NCBI GenBank assembly: GCA_947631625.1
Contig: CANRMA010000001.1
Location: forward strand, 62,001-126,000
Reading direction: 5' to 3'
From: an uncultured Lachnospiraceae bacterium
Lineage (GTDB): Bacteria; Bacillota; Clostridia; Lachnospirales; Lachnospiraceae
DNA length: 64,000 nt
This document shows positions 8,660-17,213 of the stretch, one piece after another. Position 1 is the first letter of the stretch. Each line of letters opens with the position of its first letter. The translations under genes were made by a program, and so were the position numbers. Under the pieces are notes generated by a model. The model ran no database searches, had not been told where the DNA came from, and was given only the letters and a program-made list of their open reading frames with translations.

Positions 8660-9100
8660 TTAGGTAAAAATATCTAAAAGCAGCCCTCGTATTTCGCCTA
8701 TCTTACTAAGTATAGCCAGATTGTCCTGCTCGTCCTTAACCAGTTCCTGCGCAAGTTCATCCAGATTTTTATCTATAAGCCGGATAATGCCGTATACGCG
8801 GTGCCTGCCCTTTCTGTCCAGAAAATTCTCTCTTGCAAAAGCATGTGAACGGTTGACTATCTCGTTCATAAAATCTTTTATCAAGGCCCGATACCTTTTC
8901 ATATCCTTAATGTCACGATGCTTCGCAAGCTTATCACCCTGTCTGGTGATCTCCTCCATCATCTGTGTCAGGGCATTCTGCAGATCCTGTTCTTCTATCC
9001 TGCTGACCAATGTGAACTTAAATGTTCCGTCAGCTTCCTGTGTCTGCGGAGTCTGCTCCACCTGCACAGGCTGCTGCGCCTGATTAACCTTAATATCCAC
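8660..9100 (-). CDS. YaaR family (DUF327) protein, GTG start
   Basis: A 146-residue helical protein of the YaaR/DUF327 family, typically encoded just before holB; its function is unknown. The N-terminal 25 residues are Gln-rich ([20 protein letters not shown]). The core has a conserved pattern of basic helices, [19 protein letters not shown] ... [17 protein letters not shown]. The start is GTG at 9100, set by a clear GGAGG six bases upstream; no ATG fits. It is 27 bp upstream of holB, so translation is likely coupled within the operon. Confidence 0.85.
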   Translation of the reverse strand: MDIKVNQAQQPVQVEQTPQTQEADGTFKFTLVSRIEEQDLQNALTQMMEEITRQGDKLAKHRDIKDMKRYRALIKDFMNEIVNRSHAFARENFLDRKGRHRVYGIIRLIDKNLDELAQELVKDEQDNLAILSKIGEIRGLLLDIFT

Positions 9101-9144
9101 TTGAAACCTCCATTTACAACAATTACGGTGTTTCTGTTATTCTA

Positions 9145-9744
9145 TTATACATTCTTTATATTACTTTTCAAATATGAGATTATATTCTCAATACACTTCT
9201 CCAGATCGCCATTATTATCAAAATTTTGTACTATTCCCGCCTCTTCAAGCTTTTCATCCGAAAAATCCCTTGCGTCTGCAAGAAAGCGCCTGCACATTTC
9301 TTCATATTGGGGGCTGCTCTGCATCTTTTCACGATCCAAAGCTCTCTGCAGTCTTATCCCGTCATCCAACTTGATCATAACCGGAACGACCTTTCCGGTT
9401 CCGTAAAAATCCCTGATCTTCTTATATCCCTCTAAGGTAGTTATCATTATATATGACTGTACAGACAGATCAACTTCTTCGTCTGACACGGTAAAATATC
9501 TCCAGTCACCATTGCAGGTGTTGTATGTCCTCTCTTCAATTATCCGCCCGCCGTTTAAAAACTCTCTGTATTGCGTTTCATCCGTAAAATGATACTCCAC
9601 TCCGTCATTTTCCCCTTCACGGATAGGTCTTGTGGTGTACGTTACTATTTCTTTTAACTCTATATCATCCTGTTCCAACAGTCTTTTGTAAATGGTATCC
9701 TTCCCTGATGAGCTCTTTCCCATCAGACATACTATCTTCCCCAT
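9145..9744 (-). CDS. Guanylate kinase-like protein (second Gmk type)
   Basis: Has the guanylate kinase fold: P-loop MGKSSSGKDTIYKRLL (a variant of GPSGSGKST), TYTTRPIREGENDGVEYHF (the GMP-binding segment), and a lid-like region. It probably phosphorylates GMP, or it is a divergent nucleoside monophosphate kinase; the P-loop Ser-to-Asp change makes full activity uncertain. I start it at the second ATG (9744), which follows GGGAAGG; the one at 9765 has no ribosome site. It occupies the place where Bacillus has tmk, between the yaaO-type decarboxylase and yaaR-holB. Confidence 0.82.
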   Translation of the reverse strand: MGKIVCLMGKSSSGKDTIYKRLLEQDDIELKEIVTYTTRPIREGENDGVEYHFTDETQYREFLNGGRIIEERTYNTCNGDWRYFTVSDEEVDLSVQSYIMITTLEGYKKIRDFYGTGKVVPVMIKLDDGIRLQRALDREKMQSSPQYEEMCRRFLADARDFSDEKLEEAGIVQNFDNNGDLEKCIENIISYLKSNIKNV

Positions 9745-9838
9745 ATCAGATAATGCCTTCCCCATGCGGTGATAAATACTTATGGTAAATTACCTATATA
9801 ATAAATAATGCCATATTTCTTTATTAATTTCAAATTAT

Positions 9839-11344
9839 TTATTTCCGGGGCAGCACACAGATCGTCCCCTTATCAGATATCCCCTGTACATTCAGTCCAA
9901 GATCAATGCTGTGTTCTATAAATCCAATAACGGCAGCATCTATTATCTCTCCCGGAACAAGAATCGGCGTACCGGGGGGATACAGATTTACAAAAGCTCC
10001 GCTTACAAGTCCTTCCGCCTGCATTAATGAAACCTCATCAGCGCCTTCATAAACCGCCGAAAGCGCCTGCGAAATACTCATGGCCTCGGCATGCGTATTA
10101 ATAACTTTTAAATTCTCAGTTTTGTTTAAGGGCGCGCGCTCACTGACAGTTTCATCTCCCGTATTTCCTTCTACGCAATTTCCTACACACTCTATCCTAC
10201 CATCAATTTGAAGCAATGCGTCAGCCAATCTTTCCCAAGCCTGCCATTCATCGGCTATTGTCATGATCGCCAACACATATGTCGCTGCCGCCATTTCCAT
10301 CTGCATATGAAAATCATCCCGCAATATATCATACAGCATCCGCCCGCTGAGGGAAGTTCCTTTTACGGAAATTACCAACTTACAGATATCCGATCCGACA
10401 AAACAGTATTTTTCATTGCCACCGTAACGAGGTTCCGAAAATGCAACTCTTATATATCTGCACTTAGACATCTTTTTCAAAAACTTTCGATGATTTGCCC
10501 TAAGCTTATCAAATTCCTTTAAACCGTTTTCTTTCATATATGAAATGCAGTGATCCATACCTGCCATGAAAACATAAGAAGGACTGCTGGTCTGAAAAAT
10601 GCTTAAGTATCGGCGAAGCTTGTCTCGATTTACATAACTGCCGTTCACATGCAAAACAGCCGTCTGTGTCATCGACGGAAGCGTCTTATGAAGACTGTTT
10701 ATTACAAGATCCGCGCCCTGTCTTGCAGCATTCTCAGGCATATTATCCGCAAGTCCGAAATGCGCGCCATGCGCTTCGTCCACAACAAGAACTTTACCGC
10801 GTTCATGCACGGTTTCTGCAATACCCTTTATATCCGAGATAATCCCTTCATAAGTCGGTGATGTGATCACGACTGCCTTACATTCAGGATATTTTTCCAA
10901 CGCATCTTTTACTGCCTGCGCTGATATGGCGTCACATATATCATATTCCTCAATAATTCCCGGACATATATATCTTAGCTTAAGATCCTGCAAAATTGCA
11001 GCATTATAAACAGATTTATGGCAGTTTCTTGCCACAAGAACAGTATCCGCTTTATCCGTAACCGACATGATCGACGCCAACACCCCGCAGGTACTGCCGT
11101 TTACCAGAAAGAAACTCTCATCGGCGCCATACAAGACCGCAGCCCGCTGCTGAGCCTGTTTTATTACGCCTTCAGCCTGATGAAGATTATCAAAACCGTC
11201 TATTTCCGTAATATCATACCTGATAACATCGGAAAGAACCCCCATGTCAAAACTTCGTTTATGCCCCGGCATATGATATGGATAAAAATCACTTTCGGAA
11301 TATGCGGCAAGTACATCATATAAGTTAGAAAAATCCGTATCCAT
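9839..11344 (-). CDS. Orn/Lys/Arg decarboxylase family protein (YaaO/SpeA-like)
   Basis: A PLP-dependent decarboxylase of about 501 residues that would make agmatine, cadaverine or putrescine. It has the N-terminal PYHMPGHKRSFD signature, VNGSTCGVLASIM, VVDEAHGAHFG, and the Schiff-base Lys in SLHKTLPSMTQTA. The C-terminal domain ends YPPGTPILVPGE ... GFIEHSIDLG. The exact substrate cannot be read from sequence. ATG 11344 (MDTDFSNLYDVL) has AAAGGA at seven bases; ATG 11350 would leave no spacing. It is the first gene of the yaaO-like block, reproducing Bacillus synteny. Confidence 0.9.
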   Translation of the reverse strand: MDTDFSNLYDVLAAYSESDFYPYHMPGHKRSFDMGVLSDVIRYDITEIDGFDNLHQAEGVIKQAQQRAAVLYGADESFFLVNGSTCGVLASIMSVTDKADTVLVARNCHKSVYNAAILQDLKLRYICPGIIEEYDICDAISAQAVKDALEKYPECKAVVITSPTYEGIISDIKGIAETVHERGKVLVVDEAHGAHFGLADNMPENAARQGADLVINSLHKTLPSMTQTAVLHVNGSYVNRDKLRRYLSIFQTSSPSYVFMAGMDHCISYMKENGLKEFDKLRANHRKFLKKMSKCRYIRVAFSEPRYGGNEKYCFVGSDICKLVISVKGTSLSGRMLYDILRDDFHMQMEMAAATYVLAIMTIADEWQAWERLADALLQIDGRIECVGNCVEGNTGDETVSERAPLNKTENLKVINTHAEAMSISQALSAVYEGADEVSLMQAEGLVSGAFVNLYPPGTPILVPGEIIDAAVIGFIEHSIDLGLNVQGISDKGTICVLPRK

Positions 11345-11371
11345 AGCCATATCCTTTCATAAACCACTTAC

Positions 11372-11923
11372 CTAATGCGCTGCCGTAATACGTTTCCCAT
11401 GACCTTTATGTACTCCTATGGTTTCAAGCGATGAGCAGTATTTATCCGCAACGGTAACTACCCAAGCCTCTCTGCACGTCGGTGGTACGATCAGCATCGG
11501 CCACATGTGCTTTTTAATAATATCACGCTGTATGTCCGTTAAATCGTACTCTTTATCGGCATTTTTAAGCGCGATCATCGGATGTCTGAAACCATGCAGC
11601 CTTTTACGCTGCGAAAGATATTCCTTATCATGCCAGTCATACAGAAAGTAATCATGCAGCAGAGCGCCCCTTATCAAATCCTCAGTGCTGCAGTTAAGTC
11701 CCAAAGCATTATTAAGTATCAGACTGTAAATTGCCACATGCATACAATGTTCATTTACGGTAACATTCCCATGCTGGATATGCGCTTTTGTCATTCTGAA
11801 ATTATCTGAATTTATTATATCGCTTCCGTACAGGTTCAAAAGATAGTGTATCTCACGATATCTCTCATAATTTCTCTTAAATTTTTCAGCCTTGTTCAGC
11901 CTGATGTTGTCAAGTATACTCAA
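11372..11923 (-). CDS. HD domain phosphohydrolase
   Basis: A 183-residue HD-superfamily protein. The metal-binding pattern is visible as HCMHVAIYSLIL, then GALLHDYFLYDW (the HD pair) and later H residues in HGFRHPMIAL and IIKKHMWP. Such small proteins are predicted nucleotide or phosphate-ester hydrolases; the substrate is unknown. The start is TTG at 11923 behind a GGGG stretch, as no suitable ATG exists. It is 27 bp upstream of the decarboxylase gene and probably cotranscribed with it. Confidence 0.78.
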   Translation of the reverse strand: MSILDNIRLNKAEKFKRNYERYREIHYLLNLYGSDIINSDNFRMTKAHIQHGNVTVNEHCMHVAIYSLILNNALGLNCSTEDLIRGALLHDYFLYDWHDKEYLSQRKRLHGFRHPMIALKNADKEYDLTDIQRDIIKKHMWPMLIVPPTCREAWVVTVADKYCSSLETIGVHKGHGKRITAAH

Positions 11924-12055
11924 CCCATAAAACCCCTTTTTATATAATTATCGAAATCCTTCCAAATGTCCGGTCAGACAATTCTCAGATGTGGTACGAC
12001 TGCCCCTGTGCAGTCCTTGGCAAAGCCATAAAACTTTTTAACACATCCATCTGTA

Positions 12056-12382
12056 TTAAAATACTAACTGTATGAGCGCCATATAGCAGGCTGTGCCAAG
12101 CCCTATACTGAGAAGTATATTCTTCTTCCATGAATGCAATATCACTACCAATAATACCGAAATAAGTTCAGGTATCCCATGGTTTCCCTCCAACAAAGAT
12201 ATATCCTTTAAACAATATACGACAAGCACTGCCATAATCGCCGGCGGAAGCGTCCTGCCCAAATAACTGACAGTCTTTGGCACTTCTCTTTTCCCGCCAA
12301 AGATCAGAAACGGCACTGCGCGCAAAAATATCGTGCAAATTGAAACTACCGCTATTATAAGTAAAGAATGTACTATATCCAT
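12056..12382 (-). CDS. azlD: AzlD family branched-chain amino acid exporter subunit
   Basis: A small membrane protein of about 108 residues with four hydrophobic segments, the partner of AzlC in export of branched-chain amino acids or their analogues. The motif FLRAVPFLIFGGKREVPKTVSYLGRTLPPAIMAVLVVYCL is typical of AzlD. I place the start at 12382 (MDIVHSLLI), where GGGAG lies five bases upstream. A longer frame to 12430 would overlap azlC and add polar residues. It follows azlC by 28 bp. Confidence 0.88.
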   Translation of the reverse strand: MDIVHSLLIIAVVSICTIFLRAVPFLIFGGKREVPKTVSYLGRTLPPAIMAVLVVYCLKDISLLEGNHGIPELISVLLVVILHSWKKNILLSIGLGTACYMALIQLVF

Positions 12383-12410
12383 AATTACTCCCTGCTTAAA
12401 CTTAAACAAA

Positions 12411-13109
12411 TCATATCTTAAAAACGGCATCCGCCTTTCCTTTAACCAACAGCGCGATCACAGCGCATAACAACGCCGGAAGTATAAAACTGTCCGCGCC
12501 GAATATAAGCAGAAAAACTATTCCGCTTACCGCTCCTATTATAGTAGATATGTGAGTTTCCTTTTCCTGCCACTGCTCCACTACTATCGCTACAAAAAGC
12601 GCAGTCATACAGAAATCTATGCCCGTTGAGTCAAATGTAAGATACTGTCCGACCAAGGCCCCGAGCGTTGAACCCGTCACCCAATAGCACTGGTCTAAAA
12701 AAGAAACCCAGAAGAAAACTTTTTTTTCCTCCATGCCCTCGGGTACATGTTCCGCGCACAGCAGGGAATAAGTCTCATCCGTAAGCGCAAATACCAGATA
12801 AGGATATGCCTTCCCCATTTTTTTATATTTTTCTATGAATGACAGACCGTAGAATATGTGTCTTCCGTTAATAAAAAACGTCATTATTGCCGAATGTATC
12901 AAACTTGCTCCGCCGCTTAAAAGCGTAACAAGCATAAACTCCATGCTCCCTGCATAAATGACAACGCTGGCAAAAAACGCCCATACAAAATTATATCCCA
13001 CATTCTGAAGCATCAGACCAAAAGCCATTCCCAAAAACAGATAACCCAACATAACAGGTATCGTCTTGTGGAACGAATATCCAATGTAATTATAATTACC
13101 TTTTTTCAT
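12411..13109 (-). CDS. azlC: AzlC family branched-chain amino acid exporter subunit
   Basis: Multi-pass inner membrane protein (about 232 residues), the larger subunit of AzlCD-type exporters. It shows the family features IPVMLGYLFLGMAFGLML, GSMEFMLVTLL, NGRHIFYGLSF and ALTDETYSLL. The ATG at 13109 (MKKGNYNYIGY) has GGAG upstream; the longer frame to 13241 would run back into the preceding gene. It is 13 bp downstream of the CgeB-like gene, so the exporter shares that transcript. Confidence 0.9.
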   Translation of the reverse strand: MKKGNYNYIGYSFHKTIPVMLGYLFLGMAFGLMLQNVGYNFVWAFFASVVIYAGSMEFMLVTLLSGGASLIHSAIMTFFINGRHIFYGLSFIEKYKKMGKAYPYLVFALTDETYSLLCAEHVPEGMEEKKVFFWVSFLDQCYWVTGSTLGALVGQYLTFDSTGIDFCMTALFVAIVVEQWQEKETHISTIIGAVSGIVFLLIFGADSFILPALLCAVIALLVKGKADAVFKI

Positions 13110-13122
13110 AATACTCCGTCTC

Positions 13123-14346
13123 TTACATCCGGGCTTCGTTTTGCCCGTTTTTATGTATGCCGTCTGTCTCATGAGACTCAATAAGCTCATGCAAAACTGC
13201 CGCGCGATGAGCCCACGTATGCCCGGACTTCGCCAATGCATAACCGTTATCCGCTATCTCCTGCATTTTGTCCGTATCTTTTAATAACTCATTTACCATA
13301 TCCGGCAGCGCGTTTATATCTGCGGTCGAATATATCCTGCAGTCTTTTCCATCGGTAAGGATCTCATCAAGGTAAATACTGCTGTCCGTCAGACATACGG
13401 CTCCGTTTAACATGGAATTAAAAATCCTGTCATGCGCGCCGTCACGAAACCACGGCATAACATTTAAAGAAATCCTGCTCTGGCATAATTTCTTAAGACA
13501 GCCTGCGGAATCCAGACTGTTTCCGACAATCAGATTTTCAGGTTTCTTACAGTCGAGCCTGTCCCATCCGCCACCAAAGACATTAACACTGATACCCGAA
13601 TCTGTCAATGCCTTTACCGCTTCACCCCTTGTGGTGAAACGGACATACAGATCAATGAACGTAAGTTTACTCATAAGCATTTTCAGCTCTTCTTCCGTAA
13701 CTTCCGGTATTTCCCTGCTTATATGTTCCTGCGCGACATCCTCCAGAGAACGCATCGGATGCGAAAGCAGATCGTCGATCATTCCATAATAAAACTGTGT
13801 ATACTCATCATCTATTCTTGTAATATACTTTTCAAACTGTGACGGCGGGGTGTAATTTCCCACCATGGTCACATCATACTTTCTGAACGCAATGGGAACA
13901 TTGGACTTATCAGGATAAAGCTGTGTTCCTCCCAGAGGCAGAAACGGCCCTCTTTTAATCTCAGGAAAAAACCTTTCCATATACTTATCATGATTTCTGT
14001 CGATGCTTATATGATGATAATCCTTAGGCGCTTTTTCCAGAAAATGATGATAATACATAGGATGATCCACTACTATATTATATACCGGTATCTTAAGCGC
14101 ATCCCACATCATACGGTCATTTTCATCCAGAAAATATTCCTCTCCGCTCATCCCATGAAAATTAAAATTTACCAGCACAGTATTTCCCTTTTCAAAAAAC
14201 CTGAAAAATTTTTCCGTACTGCTCCACGGCTTGGAAAGATCATAAATATAAGTAGAATGACCCAACTTCTCAAACGCTTCTGCAAGCTGTATTGAAAAAT
14301 ATCCCTGTGTTTCAATATCACCCTCAAAAAGCAATATCTTTTTCAT
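13123..14346 (-). CDS. CgeB-like glycosyltransferase
   Basis: A 407-residue protein with a GT-B layout similar to CgeB/family 1 glycosyltransferases. The N-terminal half begins KKILLFEGDIETQGYFSIQLAEAF. The C-terminal half has GWDRLDCKKPENLIVGNS and SRISLNVMPWFRDGAHDRIFNSMLNGAVCLTDSS, the nucleotide-sugar binding region. CgeB proteins glycosylate spore or flagellar surface proteins. ATG 14346 has AAGGAC seven bases upstream. It lies 16 bp after a coiled-coil gene driven by a sigma-28-like promoter, so I infer a role in flagellar or surface-protein glycosylation; the acceptor is unknown. Confidence 0.78.
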   Translation of the reverse strand: MKKILLFEGDIETQGYFSIQLAEAFEKLGHSTYIYDLSKPWSSTEKFFRFFEKGNTVLVNFNFHGMSGEEYFLDENDRMMWDALKIPVYNIVVDHPMYYHHFLEKAPKDYHHISIDRNHDKYMERFFPEIKRGPFLPLGGTQLYPDKSNVPIAFRKYDVTMVGNYTPPSQFEKYITRIDDEYTQFYYGMIDDLLSHPMRSLEDVAQEHISREIPEVTEEELKMLMSKLTFIDLYVRFTTRGEAVKALTDSGISVNVFGGGWDRLDCKKPENLIVGNSLDSAGCLKKLCQSRISLNVMPWFRDGAHDRIFNSMLNGAVCLTDSSIYLDEILTDGKDCRIYSTADINALPDMVNELLKDTDKMQEIADNGYALAKSGHTWAHRAAVLHELIESHETDGIHKNGQNEARM

Positions 14347-14362
14347 GCCCAAGTCCTTTATA

Positions 14363-15421
14363 TTAAATGCTGTCATCAATTTCCGCTCCCTTTAAATCTT
14401 CCTCAAGAAGCTTCATCTTCTGCAGCATCTGCTTAATTTCAGACTTAATCTGAGACGGCAGTGTGTCCGCATCTTCACCATTTCCTTCAGCATCCTCGAT
14501 AATATCCGACTGCTCTCTTGCGTTTTTCTCCTGTTTTGCTCTTAATTTTTCAGTTTCTCCGCTTTCTTCACGTTTTACTTCGAGCTTTTCTTCAAACTCT
14601 TCTCTTTCTTCTTTCTTCTCGTTTAATTTTTCTTCCTGCTCTTCTTTCTCTTTTGCGTTCTCCTTAGCTTCCTCAACCTTCTTCTCAAATTCTTCTTCAA
14701 TATGGTCTTTGGCCTCTCCGATCATAATCCCTATGGCGTCCTTACTCGCATCGGCATATATATCATCTGCCCTTTTCCGGGCGTCAGCCATATCGTGGTA
14801 CTTAAGTCGTTCCAACTTAATTCCCCTTATCTGAGCGTTGCCTGACCTTACCATATCATAGGCGTTATCAATCTTTTTCTCATAGTTTTCTATCGCGGCA
14901 TCCAGATCCTTCGTTTCCTGCCTGTACTTATACAGAGGCGAATCTTTAAGCTCTGTAAGACGCGCCTGTTCTTCTTCCGTTAAAGTTATTGACGGATCTG
15001 CTGCCGCAGTCTTTGCTTTCTCAAGCAATTTTTCATCATCTTTGGAAAAATTTTCGTCTTCTATTCCGTAATACTCTTTAAGCTCATCTTTACGGGATTT
15101 ATATCCGCTGATGATATCGGTATATTCCGAAATGTCCGAATTGGCTTTATCAATGTCGCTTCTGATCTCATCCATGTCGAAATCAACTTTTTTATCTCCG
15201 GCCCATGCATCATTTATAAGCTTCATTGCGCGCTTTCTTGCAAACTGCTTGCGCAGCAAAACCGAATCCTGATTAAAACCCAGACTGTTCATATTTATGG
15301 ATCTGCTGTTTAACTTTTGATCTTTTTTATTTCCGTTCCTTGCGTCGCTGCGCGCTTTAGCATTTTCATTCTGCCCTATTATTAAACTGTTCTTATCTCT
15401 TCCTGATAATTGTAAGACCAT
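14363..15421 (-). CDS. Coiled-coil protein of unknown function, possibly flagellum-linked
   Basis: A 352-residue, highly charged protein. About residues 85-330 are Glu/Lys-rich helix with heptad character. The C-terminal third (EEKLNEKKEEREEFEEKLE and similar) is a continuous coiled coil. The N-terminus is polar (LSGRDKNSLIIGQNENAKARSDAR). No signal peptide or membrane segment is present. ATG 15421 has a perfect GGAGG; the extension to 15502 is hydrophobic but lacks a start context. I do not recognise the family. A sigma-28-like promoter 70 bp upstream and a glycosyltransferase downstream hint at a motility-related role. Confidence 0.7.
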   Translation of the reverse strand: MVLQLSGRDKNSLIIGQNENAKARSDARNGNKKDQKLNSRSINMNSLGFNQDSVLLRKQFARKRAMKLINDAWAGDKKVDFDMDEIRSDIDKANSDISEYTDIISGYKSRKDELKEYYGIEDENFSKDDEKLLEKAKTAAADPSITLTEEEQARLTELKDSPLYKYRQETKDLDAAIENYEKKIDNAYDMVRSGNAQIRGIKLERLKYHDMADARKRADDIYADASKDAIGIMIGEAKDHIEEEFEKKVEEAKENAKEKEEQEEKLNEKKEEREEFEEKLEVKREESGETEKLRAKQEKNAREQSDIIEDAEGNGEDADTLPSQIKSEIKQMLQKMKLLEEDLKGAEIDDSI

Positions 15422-15492
15422 AATAAACCCTCCGTTCTTTCCCCACCCGAATGTGTTGACAACACATATGAAAAAAATGTATACACTTTTAT

Positions 15493-15519
15493 ATATCGGC
15501 ATCCTCTAACCAATACTTA
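15493..15519 (-). promoter_or_regulatory. Sigma-28 (SigD/FliA)-like promoter
   Basis: On the minus strand TAAG (15516-15519), a 15-base spacer and GCCGATAT (15493-15500). The SigD consensus is TAAA-N15-GCCGATAA, so the spacing is exact and 10 of 12 bases match. The expected start lies about 65 bases before the coiled-coil gene. It suggests coregulation with motility genes. Confidence 0.65.
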
Positions 15520-15607
15520 AATAGAGGTGACAGAATTTGCTTTTAATAAACCTTGACCCGTCTTGACGCTTTACTTTTTTAAGAATTATGGCGCGAAGAA
15601 GTTGCAA

Positions 15608-17026
15608 CTACTGCACGTTCTGCACCTTTATCATATTAGTGGTTCCGGATATTCCTATAGGCACTCCGGAAGTGATAACGGTCAGATCGCCTTTTTCAAG
15701 CAGCTTCATATTCTTAGCGGCATCAATGGCGCGATCGAACAATTCAAATACGTCTTTTTCTTCTTTGATCAGAACAGGCGTGACCCCCCATGCCATATTG
15801 AGCTGCCTGCATACTTTTTCGGAAGTTGCGCAGCTTATTATATCACTGGCAGGTCTGTATCGGGATATCATCCTTGCGGAATGGCCGGACTTGGTTACGG
15901 TCACGATCGCTTTGGCATTCAGGTCATGCGCGGTCGTACAGGTTGCATGGCAGATAGCGTCGGTTATATCCGGATTTGCCTTTCTTTCATGATGGAAAAA
16001 TCTTTTTCTGTAATCAACGTCCTTTTCAGTGCGCTCGGCTATTTTTACCATAGTCTTAACCGCTTCTATCGGATATGCCCCCGCTGCGGTCTCTCCTGAC
16101 AGCATGATGGCGCTGGTTCCGTCATACACGGCATTGGCGATATCCGTCGCTTCCGCCCTGGTAGGTCTGGGATTCTTTATCATAGATTCCAACATCTGTG
16201 TTGCGGTAATGACCTGTTTACCTGCCTCGTACACTTTCTTTATTATCATTTTCTGAATGACAGGCACTTCTTCATATGGTATCTCCACACCCATATCGCC
16301 TCTGGCTATCATAATTCCGTCAGCTACATCCAGAATTTCATCTATATTTTCAACGCCCTGCATATTTTCTATTTTGGCGATTATCTTAACGGCTTCACCG
16401 CCGTTTTTATCAAGCAGTTTGCGAAGCTGCAGAATATCGTCCTTTTTCTGGACAAAAGACGCCGCTATAAAATCAACGTCCTGCTCAATGCCAAACAGTA
16501 TATCTTCCCTGTCTTTTTCACTTAAATAAGGCATGGAAAGATTTACATCCGGAATATTTATTCCTTTATTATTAGAAACGACCCCGCCGTTTATGACACG
16601 GCAGACAATATTGCTGTGCTCCACTTTCTCAACTATCATCTCAATAAGGCCGTCATCTATAAGCACCTTCATGCCGTTCTCCAAATCTTCATAAAGGCGG
16701 TTATATGTGATCGAAACCTTCTCTTCGTTTCCCTCTACCTCATCTGAAGTAAGCGTAAACAACTGACCTTCTTTTAATGTAACCTTACCTTCTTTAAATT
16801 GCCTGACACGAACTTCCGGTCCTTTTGTATCCAATAAAATAGAGACGTGCTTCTTAACTTCTTTACGCGCTTTTTTGACCATATCCATTCTTTTCTTATG
16901 ATCCGCATAAACTCCGTGGGAGAAATTGCATCTCGCAACATCCATACCTTCCAACATAAGTTTCTTCATAACTTCTTCATTGTCCGTCGCCGGCCCAAGT
17001 GTACAAATAATCTTTGTTTTACGCAT
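15608..17026 (-). CDS. pyk: pyruvate kinase
   Basis: Last step of glycolysis, phosphoenolpyruvate plus ADP to pyruvate plus ATP. It is a 472-residue protein with all landmarks: RKTKIICTLGPATD, KGPEVRVRQF, the active-site region IMIARGDMGVEIPYEEVP (the family signature with Lys is KIIAKIEN), and TRAEATDIANAVYDGTSAIMLSGE. It lacks the extra C-terminal PEP-utiliser-like domain seen in some Bacilli. ATG 17026 has AAAGGA upstream; the longer frame to 17056 is not needed. It stands alone between the coiled-coil gene and the amt terminator. Confidence 0.96.
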   Translation of the reverse strand: MRKTKIICTLGPATDNEEVMKKLMLEGMDVARCNFSHGVYADHKKRMDMVKKARKEVKKHVSILLDTKGPEVRVRQFKEGKVTLKEGQLFTLTSDEVEGNEEKVSITYNRLYEDLENGMKVLIDDGLIEMIVEKVEHSNIVCRVINGGVVSNNKGINIPDVNLSMPYLSEKDREDILFGIEQDVDFIAASFVQKKDDILQLRKLLDKNGGEAVKIIAKIENMQGVENIDEILDVADGIMIARGDMGVEIPYEEVPVIQKMIIKKVYEAGKQVITATQMLESMIKNPRPTRAEATDIANAVYDGTSAIMLSGETAAGAYPIEAVKTMVKIAERTEKDVDYRKRFFHHERKANPDITDAICHATCTTAHDLNAKAIVTVTKSGHSARMISRYRPASDIISCATSEKVCRQLNMAWGVTPVLIKEEKDVFELFDRAIDAAKNMKLLEKGDLTVITSGVPIGISGTTNMIKVQNVQ

Positions 17027-17126
17027 ATTTTTGTTCCTTTCCACATTCCATAACACATGTTATGTTATTCTTCCTCAAATACCTTAAACTATCTTTAAGT
17101 ATATTGTACCATAACTTCCCCATATA

Positions 17127-17158
17127 CAAAACCCCCGATGATAAACACCGAGGGTTTT
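17127..17158 (-). terminator. Rho-independent terminator after amt
   Basis: AAAACCCCCG (17127-17137) pairs with CGAGGGTTTT (17149-17158) with one bulge. On the minus strand the stem runs into TTTTGTATATG. It lies about 55 bp after the amt stop and before pyk. Confidence 0.75.
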
Positions 17159-17213
17159 ATATTAAGGGATATAGAAAAAAGAAAGGTTTTTTACATTATT
17201 TATATAAACTTTA

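Noticed and set aside
14463-14834. Ser/Phe-rich plus-strand frame resembling a low-complexity protein
   Set aside because: Antisense of the Glu/Lys coiled coil, which produces such frames automatically.
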